Assembly (NCBI RefSeq): GCF_902459735.1
Contig: NZ_CABPRV010000002.1
Coordinates: 434,001 to 498,000, forward strand
DNA from: Pandoraea capi
GTDB taxonomy: Bacteria; Pseudomonadota; Gammaproteobacteria; Burkholderiales; Burkholderiaceae
DNA: 64,000 nt
Direction of reading: 5' to 3'
In this document: in pieces, positions 16,824 to 25,115 of the stretch
How positions within the stretch are numbered: position 1 is the first letter of the stretch
Layout: each line of letters begins with the position of its first letter
The notes under the pieces: generated by a model
What the model was told of the DNA's origin: nothing
The model's input: the letters and a program-made list of their open reading frames with translations, nothing else
Database searches by the model: none
Translations under genes and position numbers: made by a program

Positions 16824-16922
16824 ATGACGAATTTCAGCTACCTCCGCTCGCAAGTTTTGCGTGCTGTCCTCACGGGACAGGCGGGTGCGTTCGTCAAAAG
16901 CAAAAAACAGTCGCTCAACTGA
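16824..16922 (+). CDS. Possible 32-aa small open reading frame or leader peptide
   Basis: ATG 16824 to TGA 16920-16922 encodes a 32-residue peptide beginning MTNFSYLRSQVL and ending VKSKKQSLN. It starts about 8 nt after the -10 box of a good promoter, so its transcript would be leaderless or nearly so. Its last codons form the left arm of the strong hairpin 16910-16953. It could be a leader ORF of the downstream dapA-like gene, or chance. No homology is known to me. Confidence 0.25.
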   Translation: MTNFSYLRSQVLRAVLTGQAGAFVKSKKQSLN

Positions 16923-16953
16923 CCGGAGCGTGCTGTTCCGTCAGTTGAGCGAC
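16894..16953 (-). terminator. Strong hairpin; intrinsic terminator geometry on the minus strand
   Basis: Perfect 14-bp arms at 16910-16923 (GTCGCTCAACTGAC) and 16940-16953, loop of 16 nt that can pair three further bases. On the minus strand it is followed by a T-rich tract (TGTTTTTTGCTTTTG), the signature of a Rho-independent terminator. No minus-strand gene lies upstream of it, so it may end an unannotated antisense or small RNA, or shield the BON promoter. The plus strand shows no T tract. Confidence 0.6.
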
Positions 16954-17123
16954 GGAATAGCCACGTGGACCCGGCAGTCCCGCCCCGCGCCTCGCGCCGC
17001 TGCAACACCCGGCCAGCCTGCCCCGAAGTCTCCCACGCGTGTCCATCTCTGCGTCGCCCTGCTGAACGGTTTCCGTACAGGTCACCACTCGTTCATCGCA
17101 TTCGTATCGTCCAGGGAGACACC

Positions 17124-18074
17124 ATGCAAGACGCGCAACCGCAGACAACACCGGCCACCGCTACCGCTACCCGCTTTCGCGGCATCTGGCTGCCGCTGAT
17201 CACCCCGTTTACCCGTGAAGGCGCGAATACGCCCGTCGACCATGCCGCGCTGCGGCGCCTCGTCACGCATTACCGCCACTCGGGAATTGCGGGCTTCGTG
17301 ATCTGCGGTACGACGGGCGAGGCTGCGGCACTAGACGACGCCGAACAACTTGCAGTGCTCGAGACCGTACTCGCGCACGCCGATGGTCTGCCAGTGATCG
17401 CCGGGCTGGCGGGCAACCACCTCGGGCACACGCTGGCCCGTCTGGACGCCTTCAATACGCTCCCGCTGGCCGGGGTGCTAGCCCCGGCCCCGTACTACAT
17501 CCGCCCGTCGCAAGCGGGTCTCGTCGACTGGTTCGGCACGCTGGCCGATCGTTCGAACGCGCCCCTCGTGCTGTACGACATCCCTTATCGCACAGGCACG
17601 ACGTTGACCCTCGACACGCTGCTGACGCTCGCGGGTCACGACAACATTCGGGGTATCAAGGACTGTGGCGGCAATGCGCACACAACACAGGCGCTGATCG
17701 CCGACGGCCGCCTGTCGGTGCTGGCGGGCGAGGACCATCAGTTGCTGTCGACGCTGACGATGGGCGGACATGGGGCGATCATTGCGTCGTCGCACTGCCG
17801 TCCCGCGCATTACGCGGCGCTGTATCGCGCCGTTCAGTCGCAGCAACTCGATGTGGCCCGCGTGCTTTTCCACGCGCTCATGCCCGTGGTGAAGCTGTTG
17901 TTCTCGGAAGCGAATCCCGGCCCGGTGAAGGCATGGCTCGCGCGCGAAGGCTTGCTGGAAGACGTGCTGCGCGCGCCGATGACGAGCGCGTCGCCGGCGC
18001 TGGCGCAGCAGTTGGTGGACGCGGTCGCCGCCATCGACGCCGCGTTTGGCGCGAAGGCGGCCAACGCCGCCTGA
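17124..18074 (+). CDS. DapA/N-acetylneuraminate-lyase family aldolase (dihydrodipicolinate synthase-like)
   Basis: 316-aa TIM-barrel, pyruvate-dependent aldolase. It has the substrate-binding CGTTGEA, the Tyr/Arg motif Y151-DIPYRTG and the Schiff-base lysine K179 in GIKDCGG. These match 4-hydroxy-tetrahydrodipicolinate synthase, including the Arg of RTG that binds the semialdehyde carboxyl in true DapA enzymes. No other lysine-pathway gene is nearby, so it may be a DapA paralogue with another aldehyde substrate. AGGGAG lies 7 bp before ATG 17124; the frame continues upstream to 16965 without a sensible N-terminus. Preceded by a possible leader region (16788-16953). Confidence 0.88.
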   Translation: MQDAQPQTTPATATATRFRGIWLPLITPFTREGANTPVDHAALRRLVTHYRHSGIAGFVICGTTGEAAALDDAEQLAVLETVLAHADGLPVIAGLAGNHLGHTLARLDAFNTLPLAGVLAPAPYYIRPSQAGLVDWFGTLADRSNAPLVLYDIPYRTGTTLTLDTLLTLAGHDNIRGIKDCGGNAHTTQALIADGRLSVLAGEDHQLLSTLTMGGHGAIIASSHCRPAHYAALYRAVQSQQLDVARVLFHALMPVVKLLFSEANPGPVKAWLAREGLLEDVLRAPMTSASPALAQQLVDAVAAIDAAFGAKAANAA

Positions 18075-18096
18075 TCGGGCTAGTGTGCCTCTGACG

Positions 18097-19722
18097 TCAG
18101 GCGACGGCGCGCAAGCGAACTTCGCCTGACATCGCAGGCATAGACGAAGTGGAGACGACACTGCCATACGCCGCGCCTTCGCGATTGACCCGGAACTTCG
18201 ACGCTTCGGCCACCAGGTCACCCGCCTGCTGGCGCATGTGCTCGGCGGCGGCTGCCGCCTCCTCCACGAGCGCGGCGTTCTGCTGCGTGACCTGATCCAT
18301 CTGCGCGACGGCCTGATTGACCTGCTCGATGCCGCGCGCCTGTTCGTCGCTCGCGGCGGCAATTTCCGTGATGAGTTCGCTCACACGGCGCACCGACACG
18401 ACGATCTGGTCCATCGTGCGACCGGCAACTTCCACGCGCGACGAACCGTCCTGCACTTGCTGGACGGACGTCGCGATCAGTTCGCGAATGTCCTTGGCCG
18501 TGCCTGCCGAGCGTTGTGCCAGCGTACGCACTTCACCCGCGACGACCGCGAAGCCACGCCCCTGCTCGCCCGCGCGCGCCGCCTCCACGGCGGCATTGAG
18601 CGCCAGAATGTTGGTCTGGAACGCAATGCCCTCGATGGCCGAGATCATCTCGCTCATGCGTGCCGAGGCGCTGGCCATCGCCTGCATCGTCTCGACCACG
18701 GCGCGAACGCTTTGCGCACCGGCATCGGCCACGCCCGACGCTTCCTGCGACAGACGCTTCGCTTCCAGCGCATGCTCGACGTTCTGGCGCACCGTCGACG
18801 TCAGCTCTTCCATGGACGCTGCCGTTTCTTCGAGCGACGCCGCCTGCTCTTCCGTACGTTGCGAGAGGTCCGTGTTGCCTTGGGCGATTTCGCGTGCGGC
18901 GGTATCGATCGCGCCGGACGCGCCCTGAATGTTGCGCACGAGATGGCCCAACTGTGCGATTGCGGTATCGAGCGCCTTCGCCATCTGACCGATTTCGTCG
19001 GTCGAATCCACCGGCACCCGATGCGTCAGGTCCCCGCTTGCCAGGGCGCTGGCGCCTTCGACCGCCGCCTGCACCGGACGCGTTACCGAGCGCGCAATCG
19101 CGATCCCGCACGCGACCGATGCCGCCACGGATGCCAGCAGCGTCACCAGCAACCACAACCGTGCGGACAGGTAGGCGTCGTTCGCATCGGCCGCTTCCTT
19201 CGCGCTCACGGCCTTGCCCACGCCCATCAGGTCATCCAGTGGTGAGAAGAACGCCAGTTGCGCCTTTTGAATCGGCCCCATCAGTTCACTTTTTACGGCG
19301 GCGAAATCGCCGTTGTGCACCAGCGTTCTGAAGCGGTCGATCTGCTTGCCGTACTCGGCACCGGCGGTCGTCAACGTCGCGTAAAGCGCCTTGCCCTTCT
19401 CGGTATAGAACATCGTCGCCATGGCGTCGAGGCTCTTGAGGTTAGCGCGATGCAGCTCGTCGATCTTGCCCAGACGGGCGTCGAGCTGCGAGGCGTCTTC
19501 CGACATGGCGATGTCGCGCATCAGCACCGCCACGTGTGCCGCCCGGTCCTTCAGGTTGTGGAATTCGAGAATCTTGTTGTTCAGATCGGAGACGATGAGT
19601 TGCGTGTTCTTGTCCATCGTCGCCATTTTCGTCACGGCGACGACCGCCACGACCAACAGCATCACGACGTTGAGGGTGAAGGCGGCAGCGAGCCGTTTGC
19701 TGATACTCAGGTTCTTGAACAT
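18097..19722 (-). CDS. Methyl-accepting chemotaxis protein (four-helix-bundle sensor)
   Basis: 541-aa chemoreceptor. First membrane helix at about residues 10-30 (RLAAAFTLNVVMLLVVAVVAV), periplasmic four-helix-bundle sensor (about 31-188), second membrane helix (LWLLVTLLASVAASVACGIAIA), HAMP domain (SVTRPVQAAVEGASALASGDLTHRVPVDSTDEIGQMAKAL), then the long signalling coiled coil with the hairpin tip EGIAFQTNILALNAAVEAARAGEQGRGFAVVAGEVR. It passes ligand binding to CheA/CheW. No CheB/CheR pentapeptide at the C-terminus. It stands alone, with a sigma-28-like promoter at 19862-19888, as usual for motility-regulon receptors. Ligand unknown. Confidence 0.95.
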   Translation of the reverse strand: MFKNLSISKRLAAAFTLNVVMLLVVAVVAVTKMATMDKNTQLIVSDLNNKILEFHNLKDRAAHVAVLMRDIAMSEDASQLDARLGKIDELHRANLKSLDAMATMFYTEKGKALYATLTTAGAEYGKQIDRFRTLVHNGDFAAVKSELMGPIQKAQLAFFSPLDDLMGVGKAVSAKEAADANDAYLSARLWLLVTLLASVAASVACGIAIARSVTRPVQAAVEGASALASGDLTHRVPVDSTDEIGQMAKALDTAIAQLGHLVRNIQGASGAIDTAAREIAQGNTDLSQRTEEQAASLEETAASMEELTSTVRQNVEHALEAKRLSQEASGVADAGAQSVRAVVETMQAMASASARMSEMISAIEGIAFQTNILALNAAVEAARAGEQGRGFAVVAGEVRTLAQRSAGTAKDIRELIATSVQQVQDGSSRVEVAGRTMDQIVVSVRRVSELITEIAAASDEQARGIEQVNQAVAQMDQVTQQNAALVEEAAAAAEHMRQQAGDLVAEASKFRVNREGAAYGSVVSTSSMPAMSGEVRLRAVA

Positions 19723-19861
19723 TGCCTTGCGCGCTTTGGTCGATGTGTCGATGTTGGCGATTCGTCTTGCGTCGTCTCGCGGTCGTATTCACGATCTGCC
19801 GCCGGTCAGCACGGCAGTCGCTGTTTCTCTCAGTCCCGTCTCTCTGGACCTCTGACGAGAC

Positions 19862-19888
19862 TTAACGAATGCTTTTGACGAAACTTGA
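19862..19888 (-). promoter_or_regulatory. Sigma-28 (flagellar) promoter for the chemoreceptor
   Basis: On the minus strand TCAAGTTT (19888-19881), 11 nt, then TTCGTTAA (19869-19862). The first box fits the flagellar -35 (TAAAGTTT, often TCAAGTTT in beta-proteobacteria) and the second matches 5 of 8 positions of GCCGATAA. Leader to ATG 19722 is about 130 nt. Confidence 0.5.
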
Positions 19889-20042
19889 GCTTCCGCTCGA
19901 CAAATTCCTCCGACGGCCCGCAAACGCCCGCCACACAAGGCTTTCCACCGGTGGCCACATGCACCGAAAACGTGCTGGAAACGTGCGAATTACATATATC
20001 AGGGATCCGATTACACCGACGTTGAGCGCAATGCCGACCACA

Positions 20043-20078
20043 TGACGCCGATGACCGGCCGGCATGTCGTCGGCGTCA
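20043..20078. other. Hairpin at the 3' side of the YdcZ-like gene
   Basis: Perfect 9-bp arms TGACGCCGA (20043-20051) and TCGGCGTCA (20070-20078) flank a loop containing CCGGCCGG. It lies 6 bp past the stop of the minus-strand transporter gene, in the 362-bp stretch 19723-20084. No U tract follows, so terminator function is uncertain; it may protect the 3' end of the mRNA. Confidence 0.4.
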
Positions 20079-20084
20079 CGATAT

Positions 20085-20609
20085 TCACGAGCCGATGGCG
20101 CTCGCCGCCGCAGCCCTCACCGGTGCGGCGCGCGTGCCCCACTGCACGACGATCATGCCCGCGACGATCAGCACGACCCCGGCAATCCGTACGAGGTTGA
20201 CGGGCTTGGTCGGCAGTCCCATCAGGCCGAAATGGTCGATGAGCAGCGATGCGACGACCTGCCCCGCCACCACGCAAACGATAAAGTTGGCGGCGCCCAG
20301 ACGCGGCGTCAGCACCAGCGCGGCCGTGATGTAGGCCACGCCCGCGATGCCGCCGATCCACAGCCACCAGGGGCCGCGCGCGGCGGCGGCGAGATTCGGC
20401 AAACCGGCGCGCATGCCGATCAGCACGGGCAGCACGACAATGAGACTGACCAGCAGCGACGCGACCGTTGCCCACAGCGGATGCCCGAGCGTGCGTCCCA
20501 GCGCGGCATTGCTGCCCGCCTGAAACGGTACGACCGCGCCGGCGAGCATGGCGACCACCAACGGCAACAGCACGGATACCGACATTTGGGGCGTGAAGGA
20601 TGCATTCAT
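20085..20609 (-). CDS. DMT-superfamily YdcZ/DUF606 membrane protein
   Basis: 174-aa inner-membrane protein with five hydrophobic helices, e.g. VSVLLPLVVAMLAGAVVPFQ, ATVASLLVSLIVVLPVLIGM, WWLWIGGIAGVAYITAALVL, ANFIVCVVAGQVVASLLID and VNLVRIAGVVLIVAGMIVVQW. The pattern GAVVPFQAGSNAALGRTLGHPLWATVASLLVS is typical of the YdcZ family (half-size drug/metabolite transporters). GAGGTCACC precedes the start. It is divergent from a LysR gene with a dyad between them, so it is probably regulated by it. Substrate unknown. Confidence 0.85.
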   Translation of the reverse strand: MNASFTPQMSVSVLLPLVVAMLAGAVVPFQAGSNAALGRTLGHPLWATVASLLVSLIVVLPVLIGMRAGLPNLAAAARGPWWLWIGGIAGVAYITAALVLTPRLGAANFIVCVVAGQVVASLLIDHFGLMGLPTKPVNLVRIAGVVLIVAGMIVVQWGTRAAPVRAAAASAIGS

Positions 20610-20657
20610 AAGGTGACCTCTCTATTCGTAAATAAGGCTTGCCTTCAGCATGAATCA

Positions 20658-20674
20658 TCCATTTCAATAATGGA
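20658..20674. promoter_or_regulatory. Candidate LysR operator (dyad TCCATT-N5-AATGGA)
   Basis: Perfect 6-bp arms with a 5-nt centre in the divergent gap, 33 bp before the LysR start and 49 bp before the transporter start. Position fits an autoregulatory LysR site. Confidence 0.5.
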
Positions 20675-20706
20675 AATTCGTAATCGACACATAAACTATT
20701 CGCCAA

Positions 20707-21615
20707 ATGGATGATTTGCGTCGCATCGACCTCAATCTGCTGCTGACGCTGCATGCGCTGCTGGCGGAGCGTCATGTCTCGCGTGCGGCCCTGCGACTGC
20801 ACCGCAGCCAGCCGGCGGTGAGCCATGCACTGGCGCAACTGCGCGGGATCTTCGACGACCCGCTTTTAGTGCGGCGCGATGGCGGGCTCGTCCTCACGGC
20901 CCGGGCGCTCGAATTGCAGCGCCCGCTCGAAGATGCGCTCGATCAATTGCAAGGGCTGCTGCATGCGCCGACATTCGATCCGCGCCGGGCACGGCGAACG
21001 TTTCGCGTCGCGTTGTCCGACTACGGTTCCCGCGTGGCGCTCCCCGCACTCACACGCCGGCTTCGCGAGCGCGCGCCCGGCATCGATATCGCTGCCACGC
21101 AGGCGAGCCGCGAGGCGATGCTCACGCAATTGCTCGATGGCGAAATCGATCTCGCGTTAGGGGTGTTTCACGACTTTCCGGGCGAATTGGAGACGTTGAC
21201 ATTGTTCGACGAGTCGTTCGTCTGTCTGGCGGATCGCGCGACGTTGCCTGCGCGTGGCCATCTGACGATGGCGCAATGGATCGCCCGGCCGCATGTGCTG
21301 GTCGCCATGCGTCCGGGGGCGGACAACGAGATCGATCAGGCGCTCGCGGCGTTAGGGCACGTGCGACGCGTGGCCGTCACACTCCCGCACTGGAGCATCG
21401 CCCCGGAGTTGATCGCGGGCACGGACCTTGTGCTGACGGTCGCCGAGCGCGCGGTGGCGCACCTGCGCCACGAGCGGAAATTGCGGCGCTTCGCCGCGCC
21501 CTTCGCCATTCCCCCCTTCCCGTTTCAGGCCGTGTGGCACACGCGACGCGATGTGGACCCCGCGCACCGCTGGCTGCGCGAACAGATCGTGCAGGTCTGC
21601 TCGAACGGGCAATGA
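20707..21615 (+). CDS. LysR-family regulator (divergent from YdcZ-like transporter)
   Basis: 302-aa transcription factor. Helix-turn-helix at residues about 5-65 (RRIDLNLLLTLHALLAERHVSRAALRLHRSQPAVSHALAQLR), then the two-lobe effector domain from about residue 90 (RRTFRVALSDYGSRVALPALTRRL). The LNLL-x-L-x-AL-x-x-ERHVSRAA pattern places it in the NodD/SyrM/LinR-like branch. Starts at the ATG next to the divergent promoter. Likely controls the YdcZ-like gene; effector unknown. Confidence 0.92.
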   Translation: MDDLRRIDLNLLLTLHALLAERHVSRAALRLHRSQPAVSHALAQLRGIFDDPLLVRRDGGLVLTARALELQRPLEDALDQLQGLLHAPTFDPRRARRTFRVALSDYGSRVALPALTRRLRERAPGIDIAATQASREAMLTQLLDGEIDLALGVFHDFPGELETLTLFDESFVCLADRATLPARGHLTMAQWIARPHVLVAMRPGADNEIDQALAALGHVRRVAVTLPHWSIAPELIAGTDLVLTVAERAVAHLRHERKLRRFAAPFAIPPFPFQAVWHTRRDVDPAHRWLREQIVQVCSNGQ

Positions 21616-21730
21616 CGAGACCTCGACCGTCAGCGTCCCGGTCCGGCGAGCAAACCATCGATCTGGCGCACGAACGCCGGACGGTCGTACTTCACGATAG
21701 CTATCCCACGACTTACGTCATTGCCAGCGG

Positions 21731-22648
21731 TCACGTCCCTTGTGCGGTCAGCGACGTCACCAGATCCAGAAACGCCCGCGTCTTGGCAGGCGGATGGTGA
21801 CGCGACGGGTGGTAGGCATAGAGCGGGAAATGCTCGTCGGGCCAGTCGGGAAAGAGATTGACCAACTGACCGCTTTCGCGCCAGCTTTGCGTGCCGAAGC
21901 CCATCACCTGAGCGACGCCGTAGCCCGCCAGACAGGCGCTAAGCAACGTGCCGGCGTCGTTGACGACGAGGCGTCCGTTGGTCGGTACCACGAGTCGTTT
22001 GCGCTTGCGGTGAAACTCCCAGGCGAAGGGACGTCCCGTGCGCGGATCGCGAAACTCGATGCAGGTGTGCGCCTCCGACGACAGGTCCTCCGGCGTTGAG
22101 GGACGACCACACCGCTTCAGATAGGCCGGAGACGCGACGGTGTAGATCGGTGTGTCGAGCAGTTTGCGCGCCACGAGCGTGGAATCCGGCGGCACGCCGA
22201 AACGCACCGCCAGATCGAAGCCGTCGGCAATCATGTCACCGAGACTGTCCTTCGTGATCAGTTCGAGATGCAGGGCCGGATGTTGCGCAAGAAACGCTTC
22301 GAGACTCGGCCCGAGAATCAGACGCGAGAAGAACGGATCGATGTTCACACGCAACCGGCCGCGCACTGCCGTCGCCCCACCCGACGCCGTCGCCGCAGCG
22401 TCTTCCAGCCCCGCCAGCAACGGGGTGACCTGTGCATAGAAGCGCCGCCCTTCGTCGGTGAGCGACACCACGCGCGTGGTGCGGTCGAACAGGCGAATCC
22501 CCAACCGCCCTTCCAATCGCGACACCGCACGGCTCACGCCCGGCTGCGACATATCGAGACGCTCGCCCGCCGCCGCAAAACTTCCCGCCTCCACGATCGC
22601 TACGAACACGCTCATGCCGTTGAGCATGCGTTCATCGAATCCGGCCAC
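21731..22648 (-). CDS. LysR-family regulator (divergent from NmrA-like oxidoreductase)
   Basis: About 305 aa. The helix-turn-helix reads MLNGMSVFVAIVEAGSFAAAGERLDMSQPGVSRAVSRLEGRLGIRLFDRTTR, followed by a substrate-binding-protein-like effector domain with the typical LIADGFDLAVRFG stretch. GTG 22648 is preceded by a G-rich stretch; ATG 22627 just before the HTH is also possible, and the open frame to 22723 is judged too long. A T-N11-A dyad lies at 22705-22721 between it and the oxidoreductase gene, its likely target. Confidence 0.9.
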   Translation of the reverse strand: MAGFDERMLNGMSVFVAIVEAGSFAAAGERLDMSQPGVSRAVSRLEGRLGIRLFDRTTRVVSLTDEGRRFYAQVTPLLAGLEDAAATASGGATAVRGRLRVNIDPFFSRLILGPSLEAFLAQHPALHLELITKDSLGDMIADGFDLAVRFGVPPDSTLVARKLLDTPIYTVASPAYLKRCGRPSTPEDLSSEAHTCIEFRDPRTGRPFAWEFHRKRKRLVVPTNGRLVVNDAGTLLSACLAGYGVAQVMGFGTQSWRESGQLVNLFPDWPDEHFPLYAYHPSRHHPPAKTRAFLDLVTSLTAQGT

Positions 22649-22704
22649 GATTCCCCCCCCGGCGTCAGACGCCAAATCAGATGCAAGATCAGACACGCAT
22701 CTCA

Positions 22705-22721
22705 GATGCCAAAATGGCATC
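22705..22721. promoter_or_regulatory. LysR box GATGCC-N5-GGCATC
   Basis: Perfect 6-bp inverted repeat with AAAAT centre; the core TGCCAAAATGGCA fits the T-N11-A rule of LysR sites. It lies between the LysR gene and the NmrA-like gene. Confidence 0.6.
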
Positions 22722-22815
22722 AATCAAATGACATTCATGTTATCGCGAAATGTCGATCATCTTACGACAATAGCGACCAGCGCGGTAGGGACCGCGATCT
22801 CTTCAAGGATTCGAG

Positions 22816-23670
22816 ATGTACGTCATTACAGGAATTACCGGACAAGTGGGCAGTGTGGTCGCACAAACGCTGCTGGATCACGGCGACGCCGTGCGAGCCG
22901 TCGTACGCAGCGCTGCCAAGGGCGCCCCGTGGCAAGCGCGTGGCTGCGACGTCGCCATCGCCGAGGTGGCCGATGCCGACGCGCTCACCCGAGCTTTCGC
23001 CGATGCGCAGGGCGTGTTCATTCTGCTGCCGCCGCACTTCGACCCGTCGCCCGATTTCGCCGAATCGCGCGCCAACATCGCCGGCATCGTCAAGGCGCTG
23101 CAAACCGCCCGCCCGGCGCGCGTGGTCTGCCTGTCGACCGTCGGTGCACAAGCCACGCAGCCCAGCCTGCTGTCGCAACTGTCGTTGCTCGAACAACATC
23201 TCGGCGCGCTCGACCTGCCGGTGACGTTCCTGCGCGCCGCATGGTTCATGGAAAACGCGGCGTGGGACGTCGCCCGCGCCCGCACCGACGGCGTGCTCGA
23301 AAGCTATCTGTCGCCGCTCGACCGTGCGATTCCCATGGTCGCGACGGCCGATGTCGGCACGACGGCGGCACAGTTGCTGCGTGAGCCGTGGGAAGGGAAA
23401 CGCGTCGTGGAACTGTGCGGCCCGGAACCGGTGTCGCCGGCATTGCTCGCCCAGGCGCTGGGTCGTGAGCTGGGTCGCGATGTCGTCGCACACGTCATTG
23501 CGCGCGACGAATGGGAAGCACGCTTCCTCGCACAAGGCATGCGCTATCCCACACCGCGCATGCAAATGCTCGACGGCTTCAACGAAGGCTGGATGACGTT
23601 CGAGGGCACGCCGCGCCGCGGCACGACACCGCTGGCCGATGTCGTGAAAGCACTCGTCGCTTGCCAGTAA
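22816..23670 (+). CDS. NmrA-like NAD(P)-binding oxidoreductase
   Basis: 284-aa Rossmann protein of the atypical short-chain dehydrogenase (NmrA/QOR2-like) group. The nucleotide-binding motif is GITGQVG at residues 6-12; other family marks are AVVRS, ADAQGVFILLPP, VVCLSTVGAQA and TFLRAAWFMEN. The catalytic YxxxK of classical SDRs is not evident, so it may be a quinone/aldehyde reductase or an NADP sensor. Divergent from, and probably activated or repressed by, the LysR regulator at 21731-22648. Confidence 0.88.
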   Translation: MYVITGITGQVGSVVAQTLLDHGDAVRAVVRSAAKGAPWQARGCDVAIAEVADADALTRAFADAQGVFILLPPHFDPSPDFAESRANIAGIVKALQTARPARVVCLSTVGAQATQPSLLSQLSLLEQHLGALDLPVTFLRAAWFMENAAWDVARARTDGVLESYLSPLDRAIPMVATADVGTTAAQLLREPWEGKRVVELCGPEPVSPALLAQALGRELGRDVVAHVIARDEWEARFLAQGMRYPTPRMQMLDGFNEGWMTFEGTPRRGTTPLADVVKALVACQ

Positions 23671-23754
23671 GGCGCGCTCTGGTCGACACTGGGGGCACTG
23701 CATCGCGTGCGGCCTCGCAGACGGCCGGCGCAGCGTGCTCTCAGGGAGCGTCGT

Positions 23755-25056
23755 ATGGCGAACGGCAAGCACCTCAGCTCGACAAAGAAACAACGATGGG
23801 CCACGCCGGAGGCCCGGCTGGAACGACTCACGCGCGAACGCGAGCGCAAGATGGCGCGCTCGCCTCATGCGTATGTCCGGGGCAGCACCGTGCGGTTCTA
23901 CGAATGGCTGGACGAGGCCGACGTCAATCTGCCGCAGGGTCCTGCCATCTGGATCTGCGGCGACTGCCACACCGGTAATCTCGGCCCGCTGGCGGATGCT
24001 CACGGTCACGTCGACGTGCTGATTCGCGATCTCGATCAGACCGTCGTCGGCAATCCCGTTCACGATCTGATCCGGCTCGCCCTTTCGCTGGCGAGCGCCG
24101 CACGCGGCTCGGCCCTCTCCGGGCTGACCATCATCCACATGCTCGAAGCGCTCACGCACGGCTATATGTCAGCGTTCGATCGCGAAGCGGACAACGCGTC
24201 GACCGGCGGCGAGAAGCCGCCGAAGACGCGCCCCCGCAAAGGCAACGGCAAGACGAAGCGCAGCAAGACCGACGACGCTCGTCCGGAAGCCGTCGACCTC
24301 ATCATGCGGCAGGCGGTCAAGCGCTCGTGGAAACATCTGGCGCTGGAGCGTATCGAGGACATTCGTCCCAAGATTCCGCTGGGTCGACGCTTCTGGCCAT
24401 TGAGCCGCACCGAGCAAAAGCAGATCGAAGCGTTGTTTCAGGTCGATGCCATCGCGAGTCTTGCAACGTCGCTACGCGGGCGTCCCAATGACGGCGCGGT
24501 CGAAGTGCTCGACGCCGCCTACTGGGTCAAGGGATGCAGCTCGCTCGGCCGCCTGCGCTACGCCGTCTTGCTCGACGTGGACGGTGGCGTCGTGCAGGGC
24601 GACGACCTCTGTCTGATGGATCTGAAGGAAGGCGTGAAAGCGGCCGCGCCCCGCTACGCCGGGTCGCGCATGCCACGTGACAACGCCGAGCGTGTCGTGA
24701 AAGGCGCCCGGCATCTGTCGCCGTCGTTGGGAGAGCGCATGCGGGCGGCACGTCTGCTCGGTCGCTCGGTTGTCATCCGTGAACTGCTCCCGCAGGACCT
24801 CAAGCTCGAGATCGAGACGCTCACCCGACACGACGCCGCCGAAGTCGCGCACTACCTCGGGCGTGTCGTCGGTCAGGCGCACGCACGGCAAATGGACGAC
24901 GCCACCTGCCGCGCATGGCTGGCCGATCTGCAACGCAATCGCTCGAAGACCATCGACACGCCGGTCTGGCTCTGGAACAGCGTGGTGCAACTCACGAGCG
25001 AACATGAAGCCGCTTACCTCGAACACTGCAAGCGAATGTTCTCCGGAGAATCCTGA
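23755..25056 (+). CDS. DUF2252 protein (kinase-like fold)
   Basis: 433-aa protein. Family marks: MARSPHAYVRGSTVRFYEWL, ICGDCHTGNLGPLADAHG, LIRDLDQTVVGNPVHDLIRLALSLA, LDLKEG-like LMDLKEGVKAAAP, and a C-terminal GQAHARQ. DUF2252 is distantly related to aminoglycoside/choline kinase-type folds; GDCHTGN and DLDQT resemble the catalytic and metal loops, but activity is unproven. A basic insert (about residues 155-180, KTRPRKGNGKTKRSK) interrupts the domain. ATG 23755 has GGGAG 6 bp upstream; the frame extends to 23707 without support. Single gene. Confidence 0.85.
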   Translation: MANGKHLSSTKKQRWATPEARLERLTRERERKMARSPHAYVRGSTVRFYEWLDEADVNLPQGPAIWICGDCHTGNLGPLADAHGHVDVLIRDLDQTVVGNPVHDLIRLALSLASAARGSALSGLTIIHMLEALTHGYMSAFDREADNASTGGEKPPKTRPRKGNGKTKRSKTDDARPEAVDLIMRQAVKRSWKHLALERIEDIRPKIPLGRRFWPLSRTEQKQIEALFQVDAIASLATSLRGRPNDGAVEVLDAAYWVKGCSSLGRLRYAVLLDVDGGVVQGDDLCLMDLKEGVKAAAPRYAGSRMPRDNAERVVKGARHLSPSLGERMRAARLLGRSVVIRELLPQDLKLEIETLTRHDAAEVAHYLGRVVGQAHARQMDDATCRAWLADLQRNRSKTIDTPVWLWNSVVQLTSEHEAAYLEHCKRMFSGES

Positions 25057-25115
25057 GCACGTATCCCACCGACGTGACACTCGCATCAAGCGTCGGCGCG
25101 CACCGCCTCGGTTCA

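Noticed and set aside
15491-16948. 485-codon plus-strand frame opposite the BON gene
   Set aside because: Hydrophobic Val/Ala-rich artefact of the repeat composition; the minus strand has a start site, a BON domain and a promoter.
20043-20078. Intrinsic terminator of the YdcZ-like gene
   Set aside because: The stem is good but no T tract follows on the coding strand, so it is listed only as a hairpin.
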